Made by a program: the position numbers and the translations under genes. The notes under the pieces were generated by a model. It did not search any database. It saw only the letters and a program-made list of their open reading frames with translations, and was not told where the DNA came from. This document shows positions 16,351-27,577 of a stretch of DNA of 64,000 bases, piece after piece. Origin of the DNA: DATLLJ01 sp965229885 (GTDB lineage: Bacteria; Acidobacteriota; Vicinamibacteria; Vicinamibacterales; CAVVIG01); contig CBDDJX010000003.1 of NCBI GenBank assembly GCA_965229885.1, forward strand, positions 868,001 to 932,000, written 5' to 3'. Position 1 is the first letter of the stretch. Each line of letters starts with the position of its first letter.

Positions 16351-17355
16351 ATGCCCGCCCGCGTGGCTGCCGTTCGTCCCTTGTGGGCGATTGAGAACGG
16401 CCGCATCGCCATCGAAGGTTCAGAATTCCCGGTCGACCAGCCGCAGTTACCCAAAGTGTATCTCGGCGAAGCGCCCGCGCGCGTCGTCTATGCGTCGCCG
16501 ATGCGCATCGCCGCCCTCGTCCCGCCGAGGCTCGAGGGCGGCCGGACACCCGTCCGGATCGACGGCGTGGCAGGTGAGGCTTCGTTTGTCCCGGTCGTCG
16601 ATATTGCGCCGCCCTTTGCCACCGGACTGCATCAGGTGGATAACCCGGTGTTCGATCGCGACGGCAATCTGTATGTCACGTACAGCGGCACACGCGGCCA
16701 ACACGTGCCGGTGTCGATCTTCCGCGTGCGCCCGAACGGCACACGCGAAACGTTCTGCACGGCATTGACCAGTCCCACGTCGATGGCGATCGGCCCGGAC
16801 GGCGATCTCTACGTGTCGAGCCGGTTCGAAGGGAATGTGTATCGGGTGAAGGCCGACGGCGTGGTCGAGCCGTTCGCGACCGGTCTCGGAGTGACATGCG
16901 GCCTCGCCTTCGATCAGGACGGCATGCTGTTTGTCGGCGATCGCTCGGGGACGATCTTCCGCGTCGATCGCACGGGGCGGGCGGCGCGGCTCGCGTCGGT
17001 GCCGTCGAGTGTGGCGGCGTTCCACCTCGCGTTCGGCCCAGACGAGGCGCTCTACGTCACCGCGCCGACGCTGTCGCCATACGATTCGGTGTTCAAAGTC
17101 GGGCGGGATGGCGCGGTCACCATGCGGCACACCGGCTTCGGACGGCCGCAGGGGATCGCCTTCGATCGGCGTGGCGATCTGTTTGTCGTAGAGGCGCTCG
17201 CGGGCGCCAGTGGACTCTACCGACTGCCGCCCGAGGGTGAAATCGGCGAGCCAGAGCTCGTGCTCGCGGGCCCCGATCTCGTGGGTGTGGCGTTCGATTC
17301 GAATGGCGTCGTTGTCGTCTGCTCCAACGATACGGCGTATCGCCTATTGCCGTAA
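16351..17355 (+). CDS. IPT/TIG plus NHL/SMP-30-like beta-propeller protein
   Basis: A 334-residue protein. Residues 10-80 (IENGRIAIEGSEF, VYLGEAPARVVYASPMRIAA) look like an IPT/TIG Ig-like domain. Residues 85-334 carry repeated propeller blades with D-x-D/G-x-L-Y-V motifs: FDRDGNLYVTYSG, IGPDGDLYVSSR, FDQDGMLFVGDRSG, FGPDEALYVTAP, FDRRGDLFVVEA. No signal peptide is visible. Such propellers bind ligands or act as lactonases; no catalytic set can be named here. Its 3-prime end overlaps the convergent permease fragment by 12 bp. Confidence 0.75.
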   Translation: MPARVAAVRPLWAIENGRIAIEGSEFPVDQPQLPKVYLGEAPARVVYASPMRIAALVPPRLEGGRTPVRIDGVAGEASFVPVVDIAPPFATGLHQVDNPVFDRDGNLYVTYSGTRGQHVPVSIFRVRPNGTRETFCTALTSPTSMAIGPDGDLYVSSRFEGNVYRVKADGVVEPFATGLGVTCGLAFDQDGMLFVGDRSGTIFRVDRTGRAARLASVPSSVAAFHLAFGPDEALYVTAPTLSPYDSVFKVGRDGAVTMRHTGFGRPQGIAFDRRGDLFVVEALAGASGLYRLPPEGEIGEPELVLAGPDLVGVAFDSNGVVVVCSNDTAYRLLP

Positions 17356-17871
17356 TCCGCTTCGTTTCATCCCGTACGCGAAATAGATCACCAGGCCGAC
17401 GAGGAGCCACAGCCCGAAGCGCAGCCAGGTGATCCACGGCAGGCCCAGCATCAGGTATCCGCACGAGAGGATGCCAAGCACCGGCACGAGCGGGACGAAC
17501 GGCGTCCTGAATGCGCGCCGCCGTCCAGGATCGCGCTTGCGCAGGACCAAGATCCCGATGCACACGAGGATGAAGGCGAACAGCGTGCCGATGTTCGTCA
17601 GGTCCACCATTTCGTCGATGCTCGTGAACATCGCGCAGACGCCCACCGCTGCGCCCGTTAGAATCGTCGTCACGTGCGGCGTTCGAAACCGCGGATGCAC
17701 CCTCGCGACGCTCGGCGGAAGCAATCCGTCGCGGGCCATCGAGAAGAAGATTCTCGGCTGACCAAGCTGGAAGACCAGCAGCACGGCCGTGTGCGCCACG
17801 ACCGATCCAAACGCGACGATTCCGACGAACAGGTTGCCCAGCCGCGGGATGTCCGCGTACTGCAGCGCCAT
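17344..17871 (-). pseudogene. APC-superfamily cationic amino-acid permease, C-terminal fragment
   Basis: A frame of 175 residues with about five membrane segments. It contains the motif LGQPRIFFSMARDGLLPP and then VHPRFRTPHVTTILTG, typical of the C-terminal half of CAT-type permeases, which are normally about 450-500 residues. The N-terminal half is absent: upstream of 17871 the strand has stops and then uvrA begins on the other strand. A functional transporter is unlikely. Confidence 0.7.
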
Positions 17872-17942
17872 GCGTCAGGTCATAGCCCGTCGCGAACGTG
17901 GTAGGATGAATACTTCAACCTCCCGGCAGAAGGCCAACAGGC

Positions 17943-17964
17943 TGACAACTTGACAACTTGACAG
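17943..17964 (+). repeat. 8-bp tandem repeat TGACAACT x2.5 before uvrA
   Basis: TGACAACT occurs at 17943-17950 and 17951-17958, followed by TGACAG, ending 7 bp before the uvrA ATG. It embeds two TTGACA-like words but they are too close to the start codon for a standard promoter. Function unknown. Confidence 0.5.
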
Positions 17965-17970
17965 AGGCAC

Positions 17971-20859
<2,889 letters not shown>

Positions 20860-20896
20860 ACCGTTGTGGTAGAATCGCCACAACTTTAACAGATTG

Positions 20897-20932
20897 GCCT
20901 GTGGCGCCGGTACCACAAGGCTGAGCTTTTTT
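20897..20932 (+). terminator. Rho-independent terminator downstream of uvrA
   Basis: GCCTGTGG pairs with CCACAAGGC around the loop CGCCGGTA (one bulged base), followed within a few bases by TTTTTT at 20927-20932. A second small hairpin, GTTGTGG (20863-20869) with CCACAAC (20878-20884) and TTT, sits just upstream. Together they end the uvrA transcript before the lpxC promoter. Confidence 0.6.
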
Positions 20933-21012
20933 GGGACAAGTGGACGCGTCTATTCAGACTAAGTTGTCAATTAATCAACGAGTTAGCGATTCAACCGCGC
21001 GGACAACATTCC

Positions 21013-21028
21013 TGGCATCGTCTTTGCT
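21013..21028 (+). promoter_or_regulatory. Sigma-54-type promoter upstream of lpxC
   Basis: TGGCATCGTCTTTGCT carries GG at 21014-21015 and GC at 21026-21027 with exactly 10 bp between, and it keeps TGGCA and TTGC of the -24/-12 consensus TGGCACG-N4-TTGC. Initiation would be near 21039, about 28 nt before the lpxC ATG. An NtrC-type activator is encoded at 37739-39151. Confidence 0.6.
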
Positions 21029-21066
21029 TTATCAGGAAAACACTTCCCCTTACGCGTGAGAGGCTG

Positions 21067-21978
21067 ATGGACGCGCAGCGCACACTTCGTCGCCACATTT
21101 CCTGCGTTGGAATTGGGCTTCACTCCGGGAATAAGGTCAATCTCACGCTCAAGCCCGCGCCGGCGGACTTCGGCATCCGTTTCCGCCGGACCGATCTCGG
21201 CAATCTCGAGGTGCCGGCGACGGTGCACAACCGTGCAGGCATTCAGCTCGCGACGGGCCTCGCGCGCAACGAGGTGTCGGTCGAGACGGTGGAGCATCTA
21301 CTCGCCGCGCTTGTTAGCCTTGGCGTCGACAACGTCATCATCGAGCTCAACTCGCCGGAAGTGCCGATCATGGACGGCAGCGCCGCACCCTTCGTCTATC
21401 TGATTCAGGAAGCGGGCGTGAGGAAGCTGCAGGCGCATCGGAAGTACTTGAAGATCGTCCGACCGGTCATGATTTCGCGCGGGGACAAGCGCATCGCGCT
21501 CTATCCGTCGGAGCACTTCAAGGTCACCTACAGCATCAGCTATGATCATCCGCTGCTGCGCCATCAGTCGCGGACGCTGCGGATTACCGAAGAATCATTC
21601 ATCGAGGAGCTGGCGCCGGCCCGCACGTTCACGTTCCTCAAGGACGTGGAGATGCTGCGGCAGAACGGCCTGGCGCTCGGCGGCTCGCTCGACAACGCAA
21701 TCGTGCTCGGCGAGACCGGCGTGCTCAACAACGCGCTCCGCTTCGAGGACGAATTCGTCCGTCACAAAATCCTCGATGCGGTCGGCGATCTCGCGCTCGT
21801 GGGCTATCCGGTCATCGGCCATCTCTTCGCTCATCGTGCCGGGCACGCGCTGCACACGGAGTTCGCGGCGAAGATCCTCGAAGAAACGCACGCGTGGCGG
21901 TTCGTCGAGACGCCGGATGCGGCCACGGTGCCCGCGGGTCTCGGCGACAGGCAGCACGCGCCCCGGCTCGCGAACTAG
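21067..21978 (+). CDS. lpxC: UDP-3-O-acyl-N-acetylglucosamine deacetylase
   Basis: A 303-residue zinc deacetylase for the committed step of lipid A synthesis. The start MDAQRTLRRHISCVGIGLHS matches the family. Key motifs are VETVEHLLAALVSLGVDNVI (zinc His), NSPEVPIMDGSAAPFV, RHKILDAVGDLALVGYPV (second His and the metal Asp) and GHLFAHRAGHALH. Length and motif order are normal. It implies an LPS-bearing outer membrane. GAGAGGCTG before the ATG serves as ribosome site. Confidence 0.95.
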   Translation: MDAQRTLRRHISCVGIGLHSGNKVNLTLKPAPADFGIRFRRTDLGNLEVPATVHNRAGIQLATGLARNEVSVETVEHLLAALVSLGVDNVIIELNSPEVPIMDGSAAPFVYLIQEAGVRKLQAHRKYLKIVRPVMISRGDKRIALYPSEHFKVTYSISYDHPLLRHQSRTLRITEESFIEELAPARTFTFLKDVEMLRQNGLALGGSLDNAIVLGETGVLNNALRFEDEFVRHKILDAVGDLALVGYPVIGHLFAHRAGHALHTEFAAKILEETHAWRFVETPDAATVPAGLGDRQHAPRLAN

Positions 21979-21993
21979 CCGCGAACTACAAGA

Positions 21994-22035
21994 GTCCGGC
22001 TGCCTTCGACTTCGCTCAGGCCAGGGAAGCCGGAC
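21994..22035. repeat. Interspersed hairpin with CTTCGACTTCGCTCAGG core
   Basis: GTCCGGCT at 21994-22001 pairs with AGCCGGAC at 22028-22035. The loop holds CTTCGACTTCGCTCAGG, a word I have seen as an interspersed repeat in many unrelated genomes. It sits 15 bp after the lpxC stop and could also slow or end transcription. Confidence 0.55.
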
Positions 22036-22068
22036 ACGACGTACTAACCCGGTTACAATAATAGCGCT

Positions 22069-22530
22069 TTGGCTGACGACATCATTCGTGTCGAGCCGCT
22101 CATGTGCGAGATCGAGGATCGCGTGCGCGACGAGCTGCGGCGTCGTCTGCTCGCACGCGGTGGCGCCCCGGAATATCAGGACCCGGAACTCTTCCGCTCG
22201 GTCGACCGCCTGCTGCGCAGAGCCGCCGATCGTCCCGACGAGCAGGCGCTCCTTCCCGAGTTTCTCGGCCCCGAGTCCGACTGGCGGCTCCAGACGCACC
22301 TGCGGTTCACGAGCCATCGGCACGTTCTGGGACCGTTGGTGCTGTTCGTCAAGCGCCACATGCTCCTGCCGCTCACGCGGTGGCTGTATGAATACAGCGT
22401 CGCCAATTTCGCGCGGCAGGAGCGGGTTAACCGCATGCTCATCGCCTGCATCGAAGAGCTCGCCATCGAGAACGCGCGCCTCCGCCGCGACGTCGTGCGA
22501 CCGAGTGAGCGCCTGACGCCAGCTCCCTAA
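22069..22530 (+). CDS. Conserved protein of unknown function
   Basis: A 153-residue protein probably starting at TTG 22069 (ADDIIRVEPLMCEIEDRVRD); an ATG at 22102 is the alternative. A -10-like TACAAT ends 9 bp before the TTG, so the message may be leaderless. The protein is helical and charged, with one moderately hydrophobic stretch (HVLGPLVLFVKRHMLLPLTR) and a C-terminal coiled-coil-like end (IACIEELAIENARLRRDVV). It is followed 13 bp later by the glycosyltransferase gene, so it may assist glycan or envelope assembly. I do not recognise the family. Confidence 0.6.
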   Translation: MADDIIRVEPLMCEIEDRVRDELRRRLLARGGAPEYQDPELFRSVDRLLRRAADRPDEQALLPEFLGPESDWRLQTHLRFTSHRHVLGPLVLFVKRHMLLPLTRWLYEYSVANFARQERVNRMLIACIEELAIENARLRRDVVRPSERLTPAP

Positions 22531-22543
22531 GTCCCGGACATCA

Positions 22544-23776
22544 ATGAAGCTGGCGTGCGTCGTTCAGCGCTTCGGCGCCGAAGTCACCGGCGGCTCCGAG
22601 CGCCACTGCCGGGTCATCGCCGAGCACCTCGCGTCGCATCACGACGTCACAGTGCTGACCAGCTGTGCGCAGGACTACGTCACGTGGCGGAACGTCTATC
22701 CCCCGGGCGCCTCGCGCGTCGGCCTGGTGAACGTGCTCCGGTTTCCGGTCGCCCGTCAGCGTCATCTCGGCCAGCTCGCCGACATCAGCCAGGTCGTCTT
22801 CACGACGCGATCGTCACCTGAAGAACAGGAACGATGGTTCGTCGACAACGGCCCCGAAGTGCCGGAACTCATCGAGTATCTGCGGCGGCATGGCCACGAA
22901 TACGACCGCATTCTGTTCTGGACGTATCGGTACTATCAGACATTTTTTGGCCTTCCGCTCGTTGCCGATCGCGCGATTCTGGTGCCCACGGCCGAAGAGG
23001 ATCCGCTCATCTGGGTCGATATCGTCGACCGGCTGTTCTCGCTGCCGATTGGATATCTGTTTCTCACGCCGGAGGAAGCCGATCTCGTTCGCGCACGATC
23101 GTCGCGCCCGCTGGCTCCGTCAGCCGTGATCGGGTGCGGCGTCGATCCGGCGCCTCCTCACGTCAAGGACGCCGATCTTTCCGCGGTTGGCGTTTCCGAT
23201 CCGTTCATTCTGTATCTCGGGCGCATCGAACCGAACAAGGGATGCGAAACGCTGCTGGAATATTTCGACACGTATCTCGATTCGGGCGGGCCGCCTGCGG
23301 AGCACGTCAAGCCTGGAGAACGCGTCACGAACGTCCAGCTCGTGATGGCTGGCTTTCCCAATATGCCGATTCCCTCGCATCCGTCGATCCGATGTCTCGG
23401 CGTCGTTGACGATGCGATGCGGGAGACGCTGCTGGCGAAGGCACGGCTGCTCGTCGTGCCGTCGCCCTTCGAGAGCCTCAGCATGGTGCTGCTCGAGGCG
23501 TGGAATCAAGGGCTGCCGGTGCTGGTCAACGGGCGGTGCGCCGTCCTGCAGGGTCAGGTGGTGCGGGCCAACGGGGGATTGTCGTATCGCTACGCCAGCG
23601 AGTTCGGCGCGTCGCTCACGTACCTGCTGACTCACCCTGATGTGGCGCGACGGCTCGGGCAGCAGGGTCTGGCCTACGTCGACCAGGAGTATCGATGGCC
23701 GCGCGTGATGCAGAAGGTGGAAGACTTCCTGCGCGACAACGTGGCGCGATCGACTATCGTACCAGCAGCGGTTTGA
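22544..23776 (+). CDS. Glycosyltransferase, GT4-like
   Basis: A 410-residue GT-B fold protein. The N-terminus reads MKLACVVQRFGAEVTGGSER with the GGSE acceptor-side motif of GT4 enzymes. The C-terminal nucleotide-sugar domain has FILYLGRIEPNKGCETLLEY and the E-x7-E-like stretch SPFESLSMVLLEAWNQGLPV. It probably adds a sugar to a surface polysaccharide or LPS; donor and acceptor are unknown. The small gene upstream is likely co-transcribed. The stop region overlaps the convergent radical SAM gene by 23 bp. Confidence 0.85.
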   Translation: MKLACVVQRFGAEVTGGSERHCRVIAEHLASHHDVTVLTSCAQDYVTWRNVYPPGASRVGLVNVLRFPVARQRHLGQLADISQVVFTTRSSPEEQERWFVDNGPEVPELIEYLRRHGHEYDRILFWTYRYYQTFFGLPLVADRAILVPTAEEDPLIWVDIVDRLFSLPIGYLFLTPEEADLVRARSSRPLAPSAVIGCGVDPAPPHVKDADLSAVGVSDPFILYLGRIEPNKGCETLLEYFDTYLDSGGPPAEHVKPGERVTNVQLVMAGFPNMPIPSHPSIRCLGVVDDAMRETLLAKARLLVVPSPFESLSMVLLEAWNQGLPVLVNGRCAVLQGQVVRANGGLSYRYASEFGASLTYLLTHPDVARRLGQQGLAYVDQEYRWPRVMQKVEDFLRDNVARSTIVPAAV

Positions 23777-24836
23777 TCGTGGTCTCGGATCCGCAGCGTT
23801 CGAACCAGTCGATGCCTTCGCAGACCAGATCGAATTTCAAGGCGTAGCGCCCGGGCTGCGACGGGACCGGAATGTCGATGGCGACGTTCGTGCGGCTACC
23901 TGGGGCGAGGTTGTCCGGCAGCCACGCGCGGGCGAAGTCGCGATCGATGAGCGCGCCGCCTGCGTCGCACAACTGCGCGCCGAGGCGGATGAGCCGCCGG
24001 CCCGACGCCGTATGCGCCGAAAAGGCGCGGTTCGACAGGTTGCGCACCCGCGTATGCACGCGCATCGTCCGGCCGGCGCGACCTATCAGCGGCACGCGCG
24101 GCACGAGCGTGCGGATGTCGATGCGCGCCCGTGGCGTGGCGCCGGGGATCGCGTTGCCCAACCCTGTTTGATCCCAGATTTCACGTGAAATGGACTGGTA
24201 CGCCGGCGACCCCTGGAGGAACCGTCTCGAGTAGCTATCCTCGGGATGATCGGTGATCTCCCAGCACAGCCGATCGACGCCGATCTCGGCAGCCAGCCGC
24301 CGCGCGATGTCCATCTCCTCATCGCTGTCGTTCCATACGAACAGGATGTAGCGCCAATTGAGGAACGGCGCGTCGCGGCCCGAGCGGCGTGTTTCGTCGG
24401 CCATCGCGCGGTCGATGACGCGCCGGAACAGATCGAAGTCGAGCATGCCGGCCTGGCGCGTCCGCGTGATACCGGTTTCCGGGGCGCAGGCCGCCTGGGC
24501 GCACGAGATGTTGCAGGCCGCCGTGCACTCGATGTACATCTGCGACGGCAGCGCGCCGGTGACCGATCTCACCGGCGGGCGCTGGCCCTTTGTGAGCGAC
24601 GTCTTCAGCGAGCAGTCGCCGCAGAACTTCGATCCGCCGGCGTTCAGATCGTCCCGAAGCCGCGTGATGGTCGGGCCGCTCCAGACGTCGTGAACCGAGG
24701 CGGTGCGCACGTCGCCAAGCACGCGGTGGGCGTACGGATCGGCGCAGCCGCATACGATCCGCCCGTCGCACAGCATGACCAGCGTGTTCCAGGGCCAGCT
24801 GCACTCGAAGCGGGTCGCGAGATAGTTCAAGGACAT
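23754..24836 (-). CDS. Radical SAM/SPASM-type protein, core apparently deleted
   Basis: A 360-residue frame. Residues 12-77 hold a SPASM-like cysteine set (MLCDGRIVCGCADP, KFCGDCSLK). Radical SAM cysteines C104, C108 and C112 lie in IECTAACNISCAQAACAPE. The text then runs FDLFRRVIDRAMADETRRSG and FLNWRYILFVWNDSDEEMDI; about 60-70 residues of the SAM barrel that should lie between VID and RAMADE seem to be missing without loss of frame. The last 110 residues (TMRVHTRVRNLSNRAF, DIPVPSQPGRYALKFDLV) resemble an Ig-like fold found in polysaccharide-export proteins. Probably non-functional as a radical SAM enzyme. Confidence 0.65.
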   Translation of the reverse strand: MSLNYLATRFECSWPWNTLVMLCDGRIVCGCADPYAHRVLGDVRTASVHDVWSGPTITRLRDDLNAGGSKFCGDCSLKTSLTKGQRPPVRSVTGALPSQMYIECTAACNISCAQAACAPETGITRTRQAGMLDFDLFRRVIDRAMADETRRSGRDAPFLNWRYILFVWNDSDEEMDIARRLAAEIGVDRLCWEITDHPEDSYSRRFLQGSPAYQSISREIWDQTGLGNAIPGATPRARIDIRTLVPRVPLIGRAGRTMRVHTRVRNLSNRAFSAHTASGRRLIRLGAQLCDAGGALIDRDFARAWLPDNLAPGSRTNVAIDIPVPSQPGRYALKFDLVCEGIDWFERCGSETTIKPLLVR

Positions 24837-24869
24837 TTGTGGGTCGGTTAGTATACGCTACACGTCCTC

Positions 24870-26111
24870 GTGATCGGTTTCTCCCGCGCTGCTCAAGAAC
24901 TTGTGTGCGACGGCCTTCCGCTGAGGGCGATCGCTGAAGCGGAAGGGACCCCGGTCTACGTATACAGCGCCGCCGTCGTGCGTGAGCGCTACCGCGCGGT
25001 CGACCACGCCTTCGGCAGTCATCCGCACCGGCTGCATTACGCGCTCAAGGCCAACTCCACGCTCGGTCTCGCGCGCACGCTCTGCGAGCTCGGGAGCGCC
25101 GCCGACGCCAACTCGATCTGGGAGATCGAGCTGGCCCGCAAAGCGGGCTTTTCCGCCACTGATATTGTCTTCACCGGCGTCGGCAAATCGTCCGCCGAGC
25201 TCGAGTGCGCCGTGCCGCTCGGGCTCAAGGCGATCAACGTCGAGTCGGTTGGGGAACTGGCCCGCGTCGAAGCGATCGCGGCGCGGCTGGGACTCGTCGC
25301 GCGCGTGGCGCTGCGCGTCAACCCCGACATCGATGCGAAGAGCCACCCGCACATTTCGACCGGCCTCAAGATCAACAAGTTCGGGATACCGCTCGACGAT
25401 GTGCGCGGGCTGCTCAGGACGATCGAGAGCCGGCGATCGCTCAGGCTGGTCGCCATTCACGTGCACATCGGATCGCAGATAACGACGCTCGAACCGCTTG
25501 CGCGTTCGGCCGCCCTGGTCGCCGATCTCGTGAGGGAACGTGGCGCGCGCGGGATTCCGCTCGAGTACGTCGATCTCGGCGGTGGTCTCGGCATCTCCTA
25601 CGATGGGCGCCCCGTGCCGACCGTCGAGCAGTACGCAACGGCGCTCGTCGCCGCGGTGGCCCCGACCGGCCTGCCGATCGTCGTCGAGCTCGGCCGCGCC
25701 ATCGTGGGGCCATCTGGCGCGCTCGTCGCCCGCGTGATCGATCTCAAGCCCCGCAACGCCGACAGCCAGTTTGCGGTGCTCGATGCCGGAATGACCGAGC
25801 TGCTGCGGCCGGCGCTCTACAACGCCTACCACGGCGTCGAGCCGGTGTCCGTGCGATCGGGGGGCGAGACACAGTACGAGCTGGTCGGCCCGATCTGCGA
25901 AAGTGCGGACGTGGTCGCTCGCGACCGCATGCTGACGCCGCTCGAAGTCGGTGACCTCGTGGCGATCCGCGACGCCGGGGCGTACGGATCCGCGATGGCC
26001 TCGAACTACAATCGCCATCCCCTGCCCGCTGAGGTGCTCGTCGACGATGGCCGGTGGCGCGTCATCCGCAGGCGCCAGACCATCGACGACATGACGGCGC
26101 TGGAGACATAG
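24870..26111 (+). CDS. lysA: Diaminopimelate decarboxylase
   Basis: A 413-residue PLP enzyme that makes lysine from meso-diaminopimelate. GTG start at 24870. The PLP lysine is K60 in LHYALKANSTLGLA; other family motifs are NPDIDAKSHPHISTGLKINK, HVHIGSQ, YVDLGGGLGISYDG, VVELGRAIVG (ELGR in place of EPGR) and GPICESAD with the catalytic Cys. The C-terminus includes DAGAYGSAMASNYN. Full length. It is transcribed away from the radical SAM gene, with only 33 bp between starts. Confidence 0.93.
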   Translation: MIGFSRAAQELVCDGLPLRAIAEAEGTPVYVYSAAVVRERYRAVDHAFGSHPHRLHYALKANSTLGLARTLCELGSAADANSIWEIELARKAGFSATDIVFTGVGKSSAELECAVPLGLKAINVESVGELARVEAIAARLGLVARVALRVNPDIDAKSHPHISTGLKINKFGIPLDDVRGLLRTIESRRSLRLVAIHVHIGSQITTLEPLARSAALVADLVRERGARGIPLEYVDLGGGLGISYDGRPVPTVEQYATALVAAVAPTGLPIVVELGRAIVGPSGALVARVIDLKPRNADSQFAVLDAGMTELLRPALYNAYHGVEPVSVRSGGETQYELVGPICESADVVARDRMLTPLEVGDLVAIRDAGAYGSAMASNYNRHPLPAEVLVDDGRWRVIRRRQTIDDMTALET

Positions 26112-26112
26112 C

Positions 26113-26211
26113 AATGCACGAATGCAACAATGCACGAATGCACCACGACACGAAGGCGGCCCGAGGCCTGGACGTTCTTGCGTTCTTGCATGCTTGCATT
26201 CTTGCATTTCG
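26113..26211. repeat. GCATTC-type imperfect palindrome between lysA and tmk
   Basis: The left part repeats the word AATGCACGAATGCA (26113 on, two copies separated by ACA); the right part, to 26211, reads TTGCATGCTTGCATTCTTGC. The arms are mutually complementary, so the stretch can fold into a long imperfect hairpin. Similar palindromes built from the same hexamer occur at 27511-27570 and 61705-61772. Confidence 0.6.
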
Positions 26212-26221
26212 AAAGTAATCC

Positions 26222-26815
26222 GTGTCTGGTCACCTAATCGCCTTTGAAGGCCTCGATCAGAGCGGCAAGCAGACGCAGGCCGAGCTCCTGCGCGATCGCC
26301 TGAAACAGGCAGGCTATAAGGCGCGCCTTGTCTCGTTTCCTGATTACGCCACGTCCATCGGCGAGGAACTCGCCCGCGCGCTGCAGGGCGAGCGCGAATA
26401 CGGCCCCGACGTGATGCAGCTGCTCTACATCGCCAATCGATACGAACGAAAGGCCGACCTGCAGCGCTGGCTGGATGGCGGGCTGATTCTGGTGTGCGAC
26501 CGGTACGTCGCGTCGAGCATCGCGTACGGCGAGGCGCAGGGGCTGAGCGGCGCGTGGCTGGCCACGATTCAGGGCTTCCTGCCTCCGCCGTTGCTGACCA
26601 TCGTCCTGGACATCGCCCCGGAGACGGCTCTGGCACGGAAGACGGTCGACCGCGATCGGTACGAGCGAGATGTGTCGCTCCAGACCCGCGTGCGTCAGAG
26701 CTACCTCGCGCAGGCCGCCGCGGCGAGATGGATCGTGCTCGACGGCGAGCGCGCCAGGGACGTCATCGCCGCCGACGTGTTCAGTGCGGTGACTGAACGA
26801 CTCGCGCCGCCGTAA
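26222..26815 (+). CDS. tmk: Thymidylate kinase
   Basis: A 197-residue dTMP kinase, GTG start at 26222. The P-loop is FEGLDQSGKQTQAELL (SGKQT in place of the usual SGKST), the DR(Y/H) motif is VCDRYVASSIAYGEAQGL and the lid region is RKTVDRDRYERD. Length is normal. It supplies dTDP for DNA synthesis. The 3-prime end overlaps the convergent comF gene by 35 bp. Confidence 0.88.
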   Translation: MSGHLIAFEGLDQSGKQTQAELLRDRLKQAGYKARLVSFPDYATSIGEELARALQGEREYGPDVMQLLYIANRYERKADLQRWLDGGLILVCDRYVASSIAYGEAQGLSGAWLATIQGFLPPPLLTIVLDIAPETALARKTVDRDRYERDVSLQTRVRQSYLAQAAAARWIVLDGERARDVIAADVFSAVTERLAPP

Positions 26816-27554
26816 GCGCACGTACTTCCCGCACGCCGGCCTCCTTGAGCAGCCGCGCGCACGCATCGAGCGTCGCACCCGTCGTGCTGACGTCGTCTAT
26901 CAGAACGACGGTCGTTCCCTCCAGGCCCTCCGGCCCCGCCCACCCTCGTGCGAGTGCGAAGGCGCCGCGGACGTTGCGGTGGCGGCGCGGCGCCGGAAGT
27001 CCGGTCTGCGTGCGGGTGGCACGGTGGCGGCGGAGGGCGCGTCGTACCGGCACGCCAAGATGCCGCGCGAGGTCGGCCGCCTGATTGAACCCGCGCTCGC
27101 GCCGGCGCGCGGGGTGGAGCGGCACCGGGGCCGCCCAGGCGGCGCCGGCCAGCATGTCGGCGCCGCGGATGCGCATCAGTTCGGCCAGCGGCCGCGCCAG
27201 CGATCGCCGTCCTTCGTACTTCAGTGCGTGCACGATCGCGCGCAAGGTGCCGTCGTACGCGCCGACGGCGCGCGCGCGATCCACCTGGCGGTTCCCGCGC
27301 CGGCAGCGGGGGCATCGCGCCAGAGGCATGCTGATCGCTCTCCACGTCGGCAGCGGATCGCCGCAGCGGTCGCAGAGGGGTGGGGTGAGCGGAAGAATCG
27401 ATCGCCAGCAGGAGCCACAGACTAGTCCGGACGTCGGCTGTTCGAGAAGCTGCCCGCATGCGGCGCAGGAGGGGGCGAAGAGGATGGAGAGAACGGAGTC
27501 CGCGACGGTGCGAAATGCCAGAATGCCAGAATGCACGAACGGTCCCTGGTGCAT
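26781..27554 (-). CDS. ComF family phosphoribosyltransferase-like protein
   Basis: A 257-residue protein with two N-terminal zinc-finger-like CxxC sets (PSCAACGQLL, LVCGSCWRSI, LCDRCGDPL, RCPRCRRGN) and a C-terminal PRTase fold: ALKYEGRRSLARPLAELM, PVPLHPARRRERGFNQA and the PRPP loop VVLIDDVSTTGATLDACA. ComF proteins take part in DNA uptake in competent bacteria. The first residues MHQGPFVHSGILAF are coded by a GCATTC repeat, so the true start is uncertain, but no better start lies before the first CxxC. Confidence 0.85.
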   Translation of the reverse strand: MHQGPFVHSGILAFRTVADSVLSILFAPSCAACGQLLEQPTSGLVCGSCWRSILPLTPPLCDRCGDPLPTWRAISMPLARCPRCRRGNRQVDRARAVGAYDGTLRAIVHALKYEGRRSLARPLAELMRIRGADMLAGAAWAAPVPLHPARRRERGFNQAADLARHLGVPVRRALRRHRATRTQTGLPAPRRHRNVRGAFALARGWAGPEGLEGTTVVLIDDVSTTGATLDACARLLKEAGVREVRALTAARVVQSPH

Positions 27555-27570
27555 GCGTGCATCGGTGCAT
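27511..27570. repeat. GCATTC-type imperfect palindrome at comF start
   Basis: AATGCCAGAATGCCAGAATG on the left faces GTGCATGCGTGCATCGGTGC on the right. The left arm is inside the comF frame and gives the peptide VHSGILAF. It belongs to the same repeat class as 26113-26211 and 61705-61772. Confidence 0.6.
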
Positions 27571-27577
27571 TACTCCA

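Noticed and set aside
17949..17964. TTGACA words in the TGACAACT repeat as a uvrA promoter -35
   Set aside because: They lie within 25 bp of the uvrA ATG, leaving no room for a -10 element and a start.
26113..26211. The lysA-tmk repeats as a CRISPR array
   Set aside because: Units are only 6-14 bp, overlap each other and form a palindrome; there are no regular repeats with unique spacers and no cas gene.
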